From Candidatus Kuenenia stuttgartensis (lineage in GTDB: Bacteria > Planctomycetota > Planctomycetia > Gemmatales > Gemmataceae): 64,000 bases of DNA. The stretch covers positions 1 through 64,000 of the forward strand of contig CAMCLK010000003.1 in the NCBI GenBank assembly GCA_945875585.1, given 5' to 3'. This document shows positions 23,603-32,193 of this stretch, piece by piece (position 1 is the stretch's first letter; each line of letters begins with the position of its first letter). Made by a program: the position numbers and the translations under genes. Under the pieces are notes generated by a model, which saw only the letters and a program-made list of their open reading frames with translations, was not told where the DNA came from and did not search any database.

Positions 23603-24889
23603 ATGGATCACTTTCATTATCGTGACCATGTATTGCACTGCGAAGATGTTCCGGTTTCGGAACTGGCGCGTGCCTATGGCACACCCTTGTACGTTTACAG
23701 TGAAGCAACGCTGGTTCACCACCTGCAGCGTATACAGACCGCATTTGCGGATGTTCAACCCTTAATTTGCTACAGTGTGAAAACAAACGGCAACCTCGGG
23801 ATCTGCAAAGTCATGTGCAAGCATGGCAGCGGATTCGACGTTACCAGCGCGGGCGAGCTTTACCGTGCCACATTGGCTGGATCACCCGGCCGGAAAATTG
23901 TATTTGCCGGGGTGGGCAAGACCGACGCAGAACTGGAACGCGCACTGCTTGCTGGTGTGTACCTGTTCAATGTGGAAAGCGAAGAAGAGCTACACGCGCT
24001 TGGCGCGGTAGCCAAGCGATTGGGAGTTGTGGCGCGTGCCGCGCTAAGGGTGAACCCCGACCTTCCCCCGAAAACACATGCCAAAACCGACACCAGCGTA
24101 AAAGGCGTAAAATTCGGCCTCGATATCGAAACCGTTCTCGATGTGGCCAAGGGCGTGGTATCGAATCCGTCTTTACAAGTGCGCGGTCTGCACATGCATT
24201 TGGGTTCACCCATTTTGTCGGTTGAACCTTACCGACAGGGTCTTGCCCGGGCAGAAGTGCTGATACCCGCACTGAGGGCCCAAGGGCACCCACTCGACAT
24301 CCTGAACATGGGTGGCGGCTTTGGCATCAATTACCGCAAAAACGAAGCGCGCACAGCGCAGGAATTCGCGGATGTGATTGTACCCGCGGTGAAAAAACTC
24401 GGTTGTTCCTTAGTGCTGGAACCGGGTCGATTCATTGCCGGGAACGCCGGCATTCTGGTCAGCCGGGTGATTTATGGAAAGGAATCGGGCGGCAAAAAGT
24501 TCGTGATCCAAGACGCCGCCATGAACGATCTGATCCGTCCAACTCTCTACGATTCATTCCATCGGATTTGGCCGGTGGCGCCTGCCAGCCATATGCCTGC
24601 CCCCCCCGAAGATTTCGAAAGCGAGATTCCCGGGACCGAAGCAGTGGATGTTGTCGGTCCGGTATGTGAATCGGGCGACTTTTTGGCCAAGAATCGTCGA
24701 TTGCCTCCATTGACGCGAGGCGACCTGCTGGCGACATTCTCGGCCGGTGCCTATGGCATGTCGATGGCCAGCAATTACAACAGTCGCCCTCGCGCTGCTG
24801 AAGTGATTGTGAGCGGCGGTACTCACCGCTTGGTACGTCGTCGGGAAACACTTGAAGACTTGGTGTCGTGCGAGCGGGACTTGGGCTGA
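23603..24889 (+). CDS. lysA: Diaminopimelate decarboxylase
   Basis: A 428-residue PLP enzyme that makes L-lysine from meso-diaminopimelate. The PLP lysine lies in ICYSVKTNGN near residue 60. The fold-type III landmarks HMHLGSPI, NMGGGFGINY, LEPGRFIAGNAG and the cysteine-containing GPVCESGDFLA, which supplies a substrate-side residue from the partner subunit, are all present. I chose ATG 23603 because a GGAG lies four bases before it; ATG 23594 and an earlier in-frame ATG add unconserved residues that overlap argH. It continues the argH transcript; the next gene begins 13 bases after its stop. Confidence 0.94.
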   Translation: MDHFHYRDHVLHCEDVPVSELARAYGTPLYVYSEATLVHHLQRIQTAFADVQPLICYSVKTNGNLGICKVMCKHGSGFDVTSAGELYRATLAGSPGRKIVFAGVGKTDAELERALLAGVYLFNVESEEELHALGAVAKRLGVVARAALRVNPDLPPKTHAKTDTSVKGVKFGLDIETVLDVAKGVVSNPSLQVRGLHMHLGSPILSVEPYRQGLARAEVLIPALRAQGHPLDILNMGGGFGINYRKNEARTAQEFADVIVPAVKKLGCSLVLEPGRFIAGNAGILVSRVIYGKESGGKKFVIQDAAMNDLIRPTLYDSFHRIWPVAPASHMPAPPEDFESEIPGTEAVDVVGPVCESGDFLAKNRRLPPLTRGDLLATFSAGAYGMSMASNYNSRPRAAEVIVSGGTHRLVRRRETLEDLVSCERDLG

Positions 24890-24902
24890 TAGGGGAACGA
24901 CC

Positions 24903-27644
24903 ATGAAGCGACTAGGACATTTAAGTGGCGCAATGGTGCTGTCCAGTGCTCTGGTATTCCAGGCATCGTGGACCCATGGTCAGGACGAAAAACCAGGGAA
25001 AGCTCCCGCTAAAGAGGCTGCAAAGGAAGCGGACGAAAGCGACGACCTTCCCAAGACTCTCGGTGAACTGCCAGCCACCGTGAGTGGACTGGCTGAAGCC
25101 TTTGCGTTCCAGCGCGAACTAGGATCACACGACCTTGCAGCCCGTTATTTCATAAAACTTGTTGCAGCAGCCAAGGCTGTTGATGCCGCCAAGCGCCCCG
25201 CAGAAATCACCCCTTTGCTGACGGGTGAATCAAACCAGCAATTCAATCGGTTTGATTCTCTGGTGCGTGAGGTTGCCAAGATAGACAAAGGTCGCAGTGA
25301 ACGGTTGAAGGCTTCCGTGAAGGAATTCGAGGAAATGTTGGCGGAAGTTATCCGCGACAATAACAGCACCGATAATCTTGTGAAACTGGCTGAATTGGTT
25401 ATTGAGCCATCCAGTTACAAACAGGCCGTTGAAGGTCTCAATAAGCTGGGTGGCCGCGGTATTGCCTTGCTTCTCGACGTTGCCATGCGCACGCAGGAAG
25501 AAGGTGACAGGCGGATCGTCACCCGCGCGCTGCTGGAACTCAATGCTAATTCCATTCCAGCTCTGATTGGCGCACTTGATATTCCCGATTCCTTATGGCG
25601 GCAGCAGATTTTGGCCGTATTGGAAGCACGTGCCGAAATTGGTCAGGATCTGGGCACTATTGAACCAGCGCTCTGGCTCGTTCTTGCCGATCCAAAGGTT
25701 GGACCGTCCCATAAATTGTTTGCCCGGCGCTTGCTGGCCCGACTGCGGAAGACGGAAGAAAACCGGTTGCCAGACGCAGCAACCAGACTGGCCGAGATGT
25801 CTGACCTGTTCTTCCGCCGCAAGTTCCCATTTTCGGACCCTGAAAATCTTCAGATCTGGCGATGGTCGCCCAAAGGTCTCGTGGCAGGCAGGACCGATGC
25901 CGCAACCACAGCGTTGGTGCGCCGAGATGAAGCAGAAGAATATTGGGGCGAGAAGTGCGCCCGTGGCGCTTTGACATTGCGTCCCACCAGTGCTCTGGCA
26001 AAGCGCACGTTATTGGCCTTTATGCTTCAATCGGCCGCGGTGCCCGCTAGCGCACAGTTGGCCACCGCGCGACCAGACCTCATGGCACTTCTAGCCGGGC
26101 AGGAAATCGGCACGCTGGAAAGCATGTTGCGGGAAGTGCTTGAACTGAACCGCGGAAGCATGGCACGCCACCTTCTCGAAACGCTGGCTTCACGAGCCGA
26201 TGCTGGTGCGTCACCCATTTATACGGCCGCTCTGAACCATGGCGACCGCCGTGTTCGCATGGCAGCCATCGAAGCGCTTATTCGGTTACCAAAACCACCC
26301 AGTCAGTATGTTGCAGCCCAAGTTGTAGAAAATCTTGGGCGTTTTCTGGCTTCATCGAACATGGCAAGTGGTCCCAAGGGACGTGCCATTCTTGCCATGA
26401 GCAGCCCAGCAGTAAGAAGTGAAGTGGCACGCGCTCTCGAAGGCGCGGGTCGCGCAGTAGATACGGTAGATACCGGCCGAGAACTGATCAGACGGATTCG
26501 CGCTACCGCCAATATCGATCTTGTGGTGATCGACAGCAATATTCCAGATCCCGATTTGGCTAGTGTGCTGGCTCAGGTTGCCGCTGATCCTGCCGGTTCC
26601 AAACTGCCGGTGATTGTGGTACCCGGGGCAACGGAATCATCGGTGTCTTCCATTTCGACCCGTTATCAGGTACTCGAATCACGTCGTGCCGAGCAGGAAG
26701 AATCTGTTCGGATCTACCTGCGGGAACGCGATGCCCTGATCAAAGCCCAAGCCGCAGATCGCGCTGAACTGGAAGCGAGTTACTCGCAGTTCCGCCGCGA
26801 AAATAAAGGCAAACTCACAGAAGACCAGCAATCGAACTACAACGCTCGGGTGAAAGATCTGCGCGAATTGCATGCCCGCCAGGTGGAAGAAATGAATTCC
26901 ATCAACATGCTGGGCCGCCATGCCGAAGCTGAGATGGCGCGGATTGGCAATGTCCAGAAAATCTTGCGCGCTGAACGCAACGATCTTGTCCTTGTGAGAC
27001 AGCAGCGGCTGGAACGGCATCTGGCCGGGCGTGACGGTGTACGTGTGGTGGGAGAAGGAGTAGCTGCCGATGCCGGCCTTCTGCGGCTGGAATTGGCATC
27101 ATGGGTTCAAGCCGGTGAAACAGCCCTTTCCGACGAGGAAAAGAAATCGCTGACCATACGCTCCGCGATCATTATCGGACGAATGGCTCGCGGCGAGATC
27201 CGTGGATACGATATTCGGTCAGTAGCCGGATCGATCGACGAAGCCAGCAGCCGTAACGACCTTCCCCCCGAAGCCCTTTTGGGATTGGTAGCCTCGTTGG
27301 CAGAATTACCCGGTGGCGTTGCTCAGGCGCGTCTTGCCACAATTGCCAGCAATGCTGCCGCTCCATTACCGGTACGTGAATCTGCTGCCGATGGTCTTGT
27401 GAAGCACGCCCGGAAGTACGCGCGTCTCATTCCTAGCGAACAGGTGGATCGGTTGCGTGATGCTCGAGACAAGGCGACTGAACCTGTCCTCAAAGTCTTG
27501 TTAAGCGGGGCGCTGGTACACTTGGGTCGACCGCTCGAAGCAAAGGCCGCCATCGACTACAAACCCGCGGCACCTGCCGCTCCAATGCCTCCCCCAGCTG
27601 AAGCCAAGGACATGGACAAAGCAAAAGAAAAAGACAAAGAATGA
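24903..27644 (+). CDS. Exported repeat protein with receiver-like domain
   Basis: A 913-residue protein with a signal peptide (about residues 1-27, ending SWTHG) and then a charged, Lys/Glu/Ala-rich stretch. Residues about 80-510 are alpha-helical and look like HEAT-type repeats (RRIVTRALLELNANSIPALI, DRRVRMAAIEALIRLPKP). Residues about 510-570 resemble a two-component receiver domain: DTGRELIRRIRA, then IDLVVIDSNIPD with an Asp (D544) at the phosphoacceptor position, then LPVIVVPG. A coiled coil rich in Glu, Arg and Gln follows to about 720, then more helical repeats. The C-terminus is Pro/Ala-rich and ends in a Lys/Glu/Asp tail. The stop overlaps the nnrD start (ATGA). Function is unknown. 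A receiver fold in an exported protein is odd. Confidence 0.75.
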   Translation: MKRLGHLSGAMVLSSALVFQASWTHGQDEKPGKAPAKEAAKEADESDDLPKTLGELPATVSGLAEAFAFQRELGSHDLAARYFIKLVAAAKAVDAAKRPAEITPLLTGESNQQFNRFDSLVREVAKIDKGRSERLKASVKEFEEMLAEVIRDNNSTDNLVKLAELVIEPSSYKQAVEGLNKLGGRGIALLLDVAMRTQEEGDRRIVTRALLELNANSIPALIGALDIPDSLWRQQILAVLEARAEIGQDLGTIEPALWLVLADPKVGPSHKLFARRLLARLRKTEENRLPDAATRLAEMSDLFFRRKFPFSDPENLQIWRWSPKGLVAGRTDAATTALVRRDEAEEYWGEKCARGALTLRPTSALAKRTLLAFMLQSAAVPASAQLATARPDLMALLAGQEIGTLESMLREVLELNRGSMARHLLETLASRADAGASPIYTAALNHGDRRVRMAAIEALIRLPKPPSQYVAAQVVENLGRFLASSNMASGPKGRAILAMSSPAVRSEVARALEGAGRAVDTVDTGRELIRRIRATANIDLVVIDSNIPDPDLASVLAQVAADPAGSKLPVIVVPGATESSVSSISTRYQVLESRRAEQEESVRIYLRERDALIKAQAADRAELEASYSQFRRENKGKLTEDQQSNYNARVKDLRELHARQVEEMNSINMLGRHAEAEMARIGNVQKILRAERNDLVLVRQQRLERHLAGRDGVRVVGEGVAADAGLLRLELASWVQAGETALSDEEKKSLTIRSAIIIGRMARGEIRGYDIRSVAGSIDEASSRNDLPPEALLGLVASLAELPGGVAQARLATIASNAAAPLPVRESAADGLVKHARKYARLIPSEQVDRLRDARDKATEPVLKVLLSGALVHLGRPLEAKAAIDYKPAAPAAPMPPPAEAKDMDKAKEKDKE

Positions 27645-28531
27645 CCCATGGGGTTTATGTGGACAACATCAAACGTCTCGACTCTGTGGGTCAATTGCCG
27701 GAACGCCAACCAGATGCCCATAAAGGGAATTGTGGACGCGTATTAATCGTAGCCGGTAGCATGGGAATGGCTGGAGCAGCAGTTCTGTCGGGCCGCGCTT
27801 GCCTGCGCGGCGGGGCCGGCCTTGTGACAGTAGCCACGCCCAAATCTCAGCAAATGATCGTGGCTTGCGGTTCTCCCTGCTACATGACCATTCCGCTGGA
27901 TGAAGACGACCAAGGGCAACTGAATCAAAAAGCCGCCGATCGTGTGGCTCTAGAAGCATCAAGTCGCAACGTTGTGGTGGTAGGACCGGGATGCGGAAAA
28001 CCGCCATCCCTGAAACATTTGGTGTGCAACCTGCTGGCAACCCATTCAGGCGCGCTGGTTATCGATGCCGATGCACTGAATGTGCTCACACCCGACCTTC
28101 TTGGGACACATCACGCCTCTTCCCGGGTTGTCATTACACCCCATCCCGGTGAATTCGCCCGGCTGACGGGGACCGATATTCCAACAGTGCAGGCCAATCG
28201 CGAAGAATTAGCCATACGTCTGGCTCGCCAGACCGGAGTAGTGGTGCTCCTCAAGGGGCACAGGACCATTGTTACCGATGGTTCCAGCATCTATGTGAAC
28301 ACCACGGGAAACCCGGGAATGGCAACAGGCGGTTCCGGTGATGTCTTGTCCGGGTTTTTGGGCGCCTTGCTGGCTCAGGGCATACCAACACTCGACGCCG
28401 CGATTCTGGGTGCGTTCCTGCACGGATTAGCGGGAGATATTGCCGCCAAAGACTTCACCCAAATGGGCCTGATCGCATCGGATCTTGTCGATTATCTTCC
28501 AGCAGCATGCGCCCGTCATTCCGCCTGCTAG
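27641..28531 (+). CDS. nnrD: ADP/ATP-dependent NAD(P)H-hydrate dehydratase
   Basis: A 296-residue ribokinase-like enzyme that repairs hydrated NADH and NADPH. The family motifs are GRVLIVAGSMGMAGAAVLS, the central VVVVGPGCG, ITPHPGEFARLTG, VLLKGHRTIV and NPGMATGGSGDVLSG (about residues 224-238), which contains the catalytic Asp. It is the dehydratase domain alone; the epimerase half (NnrE) that is often fused is not here. It overlaps the upstream gene by four bases and is followed 31 bases later by the DUF2237 gene. The gene ends in TAG. Confidence 0.93.
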   Translation: MTHGVYVDNIKRLDSVGQLPERQPDAHKGNCGRVLIVAGSMGMAGAAVLSGRACLRGGAGLVTVATPKSQQMIVACGSPCYMTIPLDEDDQGQLNQKAADRVALEASSRNVVVVGPGCGKPPSLKHLVCNLLATHSGALVIDADALNVLTPDLLGTHHASSRVVITPHPGEFARLTGTDIPTVQANREELAIRLARQTGVVVLLKGHRTIVTDGSSIYVNTTGNPGMATGGSGDVLSGFLGALLAQGIPTLDAAILGAFLHGLAGDIAAKDFTQMGLIASDLVDYLPAACARHSAC

Positions 28532-28562
28532 GATAATGTGAACCTGACAAGGAGTGGCAAAG

Positions 28563-28919
28563 ATGGCATCGAATGTTTTGGGAACACCTTTGAAATCGTG
28601 CTGCATGGACCCCGTCACAGGGTTTTACCGCAATGGCAAGTGCGATACAGGCGCCGAAGACCATGGTCTGCACTTGGTGTGTGTTCGTCTGACCGAAGAA
28701 TTCCTGCGGTTTTCCAAATCACGGGGCAACGATCTTTCCACACCCGTGCCCCAATGGGGATTCTCAGGGCTGAAGGAAGGCGACCATTGGTGCCTGTGCG
28801 CCACCCGTTGGACCGAAGCACGCGATGCGGGGATGGCACCGAAAGTGGTGCTCGAAGCAACGCATATTTCGATGCTGGAATTCGCCACCCTTGAAGAGCT
28901 GCAGGCGCACGCGGAATAA
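28563..28919 (+). CDS. DUF2237 family protein
   Basis: A 118-residue protein with the DUF2237 pattern: NVLGTPLKSCCMDPVTGFYR, CDTGAEDHGLHLVCV, LSTPVPQWGFSGLKEGDHW and CLCATRWTEA. Many Cys and His are conserved, and the family is widely annotated as hypothetical. ATG 28563 is preceded by AAGGAG; the GTG at 28554 is a less likely start. It is the last gene of the plus-strand run from argH and converges on the lipoprotein gene at 28938. Biochemical role unknown. Confidence 0.88.
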   Translation: MASNVLGTPLKSCCMDPVTGFYRNGKCDTGAEDHGLHLVCVRLTEEFLRFSKSRGNDLSTPVPQWGFSGLKEGDHWCLCATRWTEARDAGMAPKVVLEATHISMLEFATLEELQAHAE

Positions 28920-28937
28920 AATAGATCGCATCCGCGC

Positions 28938-29348
28938 CTATTTTTCCAAAGAAAAATCCAAGGCATTGATACCCTTGGTCAGCTCGACTGTCAGCACAGA
29001 TTCCGAGTTGTACTTCGCGGGAATCGCCTCGGCGAAAATGTCTGGAGAATGTCCGTAAACGGGCTCTTTCACCTTCTCGCCGGTTGGTTTAGCCCAGCGG
29101 ATTTCCACACGATAATTCCCCGGTTCAATCCCCGACCCGGGATATAGCTTGTAGCGGCCTGCTGAAATGGCGGCTCCCCCGGAAATTTTACCATCGTCCA
29201 TAGGAATGAACGACACGATCCCAGCCTCGACCGGCAAACCGTCGAGGGTGACGGAACCCATAGCCTCGGCGATAGGTTTTGGTTTGGTGGCACACCCCGC
29301 CGCGAAAACACACAGCAGTACGACCCTCGCAAATGCTCGAGAGCGCAT
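28938..29348 (-). CDS. Small lipoprotein, carboxypeptidase-regulatory-like
   Basis: A 136-residue lipoprotein. The signal ends in a lipobox (VFAAGC), so Cys is acylated. The rest reads as a single beta-sandwich of the transthyretin/carboxypeptidase-regulatory type common in planctomycetes: GSVTLDGLPVEAGIVSFIP, then an SAGRYKL segment and EPGNYRVEIRW. ATG 29348 with GGAGGG six bases upstream is the start; the TTG two codons earlier is a weaker choice. An intrinsic terminator lies just upstream (29377-29409), so it probably has its own promoter or relies on partial readthrough. Role unknown. Confidence 0.85.
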   Translation of the reverse strand: MRSRAFARVVLLCVFAAGCATKPKPIAEAMGSVTLDGLPVEAGIVSFIPMDDGKISGGAAISAGRYKLYPGSGIEPGNYRVEIRWAKPTGEKVKEPVYGHSPDIFAEAIPAKYNSESVLTVELTKGINALDFSLEK

Positions 29349-29376
29349 GAACAACCCTCCTAGATACCCATCTATT

Positions 29377-29409
29377 AAAAAAATGCGGGCCGATCATCAA
29401 TCGGCCCGC
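29377..29409 (-). terminator. Rho-independent terminator
   Basis: On the minus strand a nine-base-pair stem (GCGGGCCGA with TCGGCCCGC, seven-base loop) is followed at once by seven consecutive U residues. It sits downstream of the lipoprotein gene at 29445-29786 and upstream of the one at 28938. It should end the DUF1559 transcript. Confidence 0.85.
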
Positions 29410-29444
29410 GGGGAATTTGGTTGAGAGCGCCAACTGGTTGCCGA

Positions 29445-29786
29445 CTAATTCTTGTCCGCGCCTGTCTCAAGTCCCAGTTTTTGCATCAACGCTTTGGCCT
29501 TCGACTTCAATGCCGCCCCGGAGGAAGACTTGATTTCTTCTAGGCCCGCTTTAAGAATGTCGGCCTTTTCAGCAGAATCCTTACGAAGCTCGTTCACCAT
29601 GTATTCATAACTGGTGACCTCACTCGTAACAGGCTGGCCCTTGACATAATTTTGCAATGTCGACCGAACCTGATTCATCACGTCCACTTTGGCCACGACA
29701 ATGGTTTCTTCGCGAACGCCGCAACCGGCGATCAAGAAACTCAACGCGGCATAGGCCGCCATACGAACTGGAAGCTTCATGTTCAT
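29445..29786 (-). CDS. Small lipoprotein downstream of the DUF1559 gene
   Basis: A 113-residue lipoprotein with a signal peptide ending in the lipobox SFLIAGCG. The mature part is helical and charged (Lys, Glu, Ala), rich in the pattern seen in short planctomycete hypothetical lipoproteins; I recognise no domain. The start is ATG 29786 (MNMKLPV), with a second ATG two codons later; AAGGA is upstream. It begins 14 bases after the DUF1559 stop and belongs to that operon, ended by the terminator at 29377-29409. Confidence 0.8.
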   Translation of the reverse strand: MNMKLPVRMAAYAALSFLIAGCGVREETIVVAKVDVMNQVRSTLQNYVKGQPVTSEVTSYEYMVNELRKDSAEKADILKAGLEEIKSSSGAALKSKAKALMQKLGLETGADKN

Positions 29787-29799
29787 GTTGGAGTCCTTA

Positions 29800-30876
29800 T
29801 CAAAAGTCGCCAAGGGGCTGTTCGTCGTTTCGTGAACCGAGCCTTTGGAAAGTAAGCAGATCGACGGAGTCGCGGATGAACTTCACCGAACCGTCACCCA
29901 GACCCACATTAACCCCGCCAGAGTGAAGGCTGCGGGGCGGAATTACACCCGGTCCCCAATCGTGCGACCCGCCTGGGCAGCAACTGCCCCCAGCGCTTGG
30001 CCAGCGCCAGTTGGGCGGAGCAGCAGTATTAAAAGAAGACTGAGTGGATGCATACCACAGGGGCATAGATCCGTTGGCCGAAAGAACGCCCAGGGGGCTA
30101 TTCTTGGCTGCAGACCCGATGGCATCCAGTTCGGCAGCCGTGGCAAAATTTTTATTGACCACCGAGTTGAATGGCGCATCTCCGGCGAAAAATATATCGA
30201 AAGGATATTTTCCAGGTCCACCCGTCGCGGACGCGTTGGAACCGGAAAGAAATTCGCCTGCCATGATTGTATTGGTTGTACCATCGGTGATGTCGGACAT
30301 TTTGGTTTGCTTCGATTGAGCGATGATACCGTTGGACGAACCATCCCAGTTGGCATAAACCCTGCTGCCATAAGACCAACCGTAGTTGGATCCGGGTCCA
30401 TCCCATCCACGGTTATTGGTACCGCGTTTGGGTGACGGCTGTGCCGACGGACAGATCAAGGTTTTAATGGCAGTATTCATGGCCCCGTTGTAGGCAGCGC
30501 CCCAATTCGTCGCATTACCTGCACCGCCAATCGCAGCCCCTTGAGCAGGTGCGTTGGTTGGTAAAGTGATGGTCTTAAATAGAGAATCTTGCTCAATGTA
30601 GGGCAAGATCCAGTAAGTGGCGCTCAGTGATTCCCACACGTTGACACCAACCTGCTGCTGGTTGGCAGGAAACTTTTGGTTGGCATCGTGGTAGCTGTGC
30701 ATGGCAATGCCCAACTGCTTGAGATTGTTAGTACAGCTCATGCGGTTGGCTGCTTCGCGGACTTTTTGCACCGCCGGCACCAACAAGCCAATGAGAACTG
30801 CAATGATGGCAATCACCACCAGCAGCTCAATGAGCGTAAAGCCCGCGCGTTGCGGGCGGGAGAGGTAGGGCCGCAT
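29800..30876 (-). CDS. DUF1559 pseudopilin-like protein
   Basis: A 358-residue DUF1559 family protein. The N-terminus has a type II/IV pilin-like prepilin signal: basic residues, then AGFTLIELLVVIAIIAVLIG with the Glu at the +5 position, then VQKVREAANRMSC. The remainder contains the family segments NNLKQLGIAMHSYHDAN, GTTNTIMAGE and a C-terminal LHSGGVNVGLGDGSVKF. Such proteins are present in dozens of copies in planctomycetes and are presumed to be processed and exported. I chose ATG 30876 (GAAGGGA upstream). A hairpin with a U-rich tail lies in the leader, see 30895-30936. It is the first gene of a three-lipoprotein type cluster. Confidence 0.93.
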   Translation of the reverse strand: MRPYLSRPQRAGFTLIELLVVIAIIAVLIGLLVPAVQKVREAANRMSCTNNLKQLGIAMHSYHDANQKFPANQQQVGVNVWESLSATYWILPYIEQDSLFKTITLPTNAPAQGAAIGGAGNATNWGAAYNGAMNTAIKTLICPSAQPSPKRGTNNRGWDGPGSNYGWSYGSRVYANWDGSSNGIIAQSKQTKMSDITDGTTNTIMAGEFLSGSNASATGGPGKYPFDIFFAGDAPFNSVVNKNFATAAELDAIGSAAKNSPLGVLSANGSMPLWYASTQSSFNTAAPPNWRWPSAGGSCCPGGSHDWGPGVIPPRSLHSGGVNVGLGDGSVKFIRDSVDLLTFQRLGSRNDEQPLGDF

Positions 30877-30894
30877 GTTTGAATTCCCTTCAGT

Positions 30895-30936
30895 AATAAA
30901 AATATAAAGATATGGTGTTGGCACACACCATATCTT
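30895..30936 (-). terminator. Terminator-like hairpin in the leader of the DUF1559 gene
   Basis: On the minus strand a perfect twelve-base-pair stem (AAGATATGGTGT pairs with ACACCATATCTT across a six-base loop) is followed by the U-rich tract TTATATTTTTATT. It ends about 20 bases before the DUF1559 start codon. No minus-strand gene precedes it, so it would act as an attenuator or as a transcript-stabilising leader. The stem is AU-rich, so strength is uncertain. Confidence 0.45.
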
Positions 30937-31114
30937 CACTTTAGGCTGTTGATTCACTACCGGTCAAGTTCGACGTCTTGATAATTTCATTCTTACTTAA
31001 AAGGTTAGGTAGCAAAAACTGTGGGCATTTTCTGGTTGGCATGCTGGTTCCACAAACGGTCATACCATAGAGTTGGTTCTTGACCAAATTCCCGCCAGTT
31101 GCGACGATACACGC

Positions 31115-32161
31115 ATGAAACCCAACCGCTCCACTCTGGCAGCCATTCTGCCATTCTTACTTGTGCTGAATGGTTGCCAAGGCACAGAAGGCATTGAAGC
31201 CTACGATGCGCCCAAAGATGCCAATCTCACAGCGGGTCCGGTTGTGCCCGACACACGAACCTTGGCAGCCGCCATTTACCGCGAAAATGCGACTTGGTTC
31301 TTGAAACTCATGGGGCCCATCGACGCTGTCGCCCCACTTGAAGCCCCGTTCCAAGCCGTGCTGCGTGGTATCCGCTTTGCCGGACCCGATGCACCCGCTA
31401 ACTGGACTCTGCCTGCCGGTTGGAAAGAAGAAAAAGGTACCGGTTTCCGTGTCGCCACGCTGAAACCACCCGAAAGTGCGCTCGAAATTGCCGTGACCCG
31501 ATTCGACGGCAAGGCAGGCTCCGTTCTGGCAAATGTGAACCGCTGGCGCGAAGAACTCGGACTCGAAGCGTTGCGCGAAAGCGAACTGGCTACAGCACTT
31601 ACCTCGGAAGATGTCGGGGGAGTTGTCGTTCAAAAGGTTGACCTCACCGGCAAGCGAAAAGCCAAATCAAGTATGCGGCCCGGCATGCCCGGCGGAGCGC
31701 CCTTTGCCGCTGGTGGCGCACCACCACCAGCCCGCAAACCCGCCGAACAATCTGCCGCTGGTCTCAACTTCACGCTGCCCTCTGGTTGGAAAGAATCCGC
31801 CCAGAAAGTCACGTTTGCCGCGCGTGTGCTGGAAGTCGAAGGTTCCCCAAGTGTTAAGGTGACCTTTACGCCACTCTCGCCCCAAGGCGGCAACACTTTG
31901 GAAAACGTCAATCGCTGGCGCATGCAACTGGGACTTGCCCCTTGGAAACAGGACGACCTCGACCGCGATGGCACCGTTGTACCCACCCAGGCTGGACCTG
32001 CATTGCTGGTGGATCTTGAAGGAGGCGGGCAGAAACTTCTTGGCGCCATCCTCAACCGACCCGATGCTGTTTGGTTTGTGAAACTTTCCGGCCCCCCGGC
32101 CATGGCATCGCCCTTGCGCGAGCCATTTATCGCTCTGCTGCGTTCCGTGCGGTTCGACTGA
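31115..32161 (+). CDS. Lipoprotein with an internal duplication
   Basis: A 348-residue lipoprotein, signal peptide ending at the lipobox VLNGCQ. Two copies of one unit can be seen. The first has ANWTLPAGWKEEKGTG, VLANVNRWREELGLEAL; the second has LNFTLPSGWKESAQKV, TLENVNRWRMQLGLAPW. Each copy relates to a WFLKLMGP or WFVKLSGP segment and ends with an ILRGIRF or LLRSVRF type strand. A Pro/Ala/Gly-rich linker (about residues 185-215) separates them. The start is ATG 31115. The next gene, ResB, starts 32 bases after the stop, so it may be in the cytochrome c maturation operon. Function not known. Confidence 0.75.
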   Translation: MKPNRSTLAAILPFLLVLNGCQGTEGIEAYDAPKDANLTAGPVVPDTRTLAAAIYRENATWFLKLMGPIDAVAPLEAPFQAVLRGIRFAGPDAPANWTLPAGWKEEKGTGFRVATLKPPESALEIAVTRFDGKAGSVLANVNRWREELGLEALRESELATALTSEDVGGVVVQKVDLTGKRKAKSSMRPGMPGGAPFAAGGAPPPARKPAEQSAAGLNFTLPSGWKESAQKVTFAARVLEVEGSPSVKVTFTPLSPQGGNTLENVNRWRMQLGLAPWKQDDLDRDGTVVPTQAGPALLVDLEGGGQKLLGAILNRPDAVWFVKLSGPPAMASPLREPFIALLRSVRFD

Positions 32162-32193
32162 CACCAGCAAACCTTTGTAATTGGAGCAACCGC

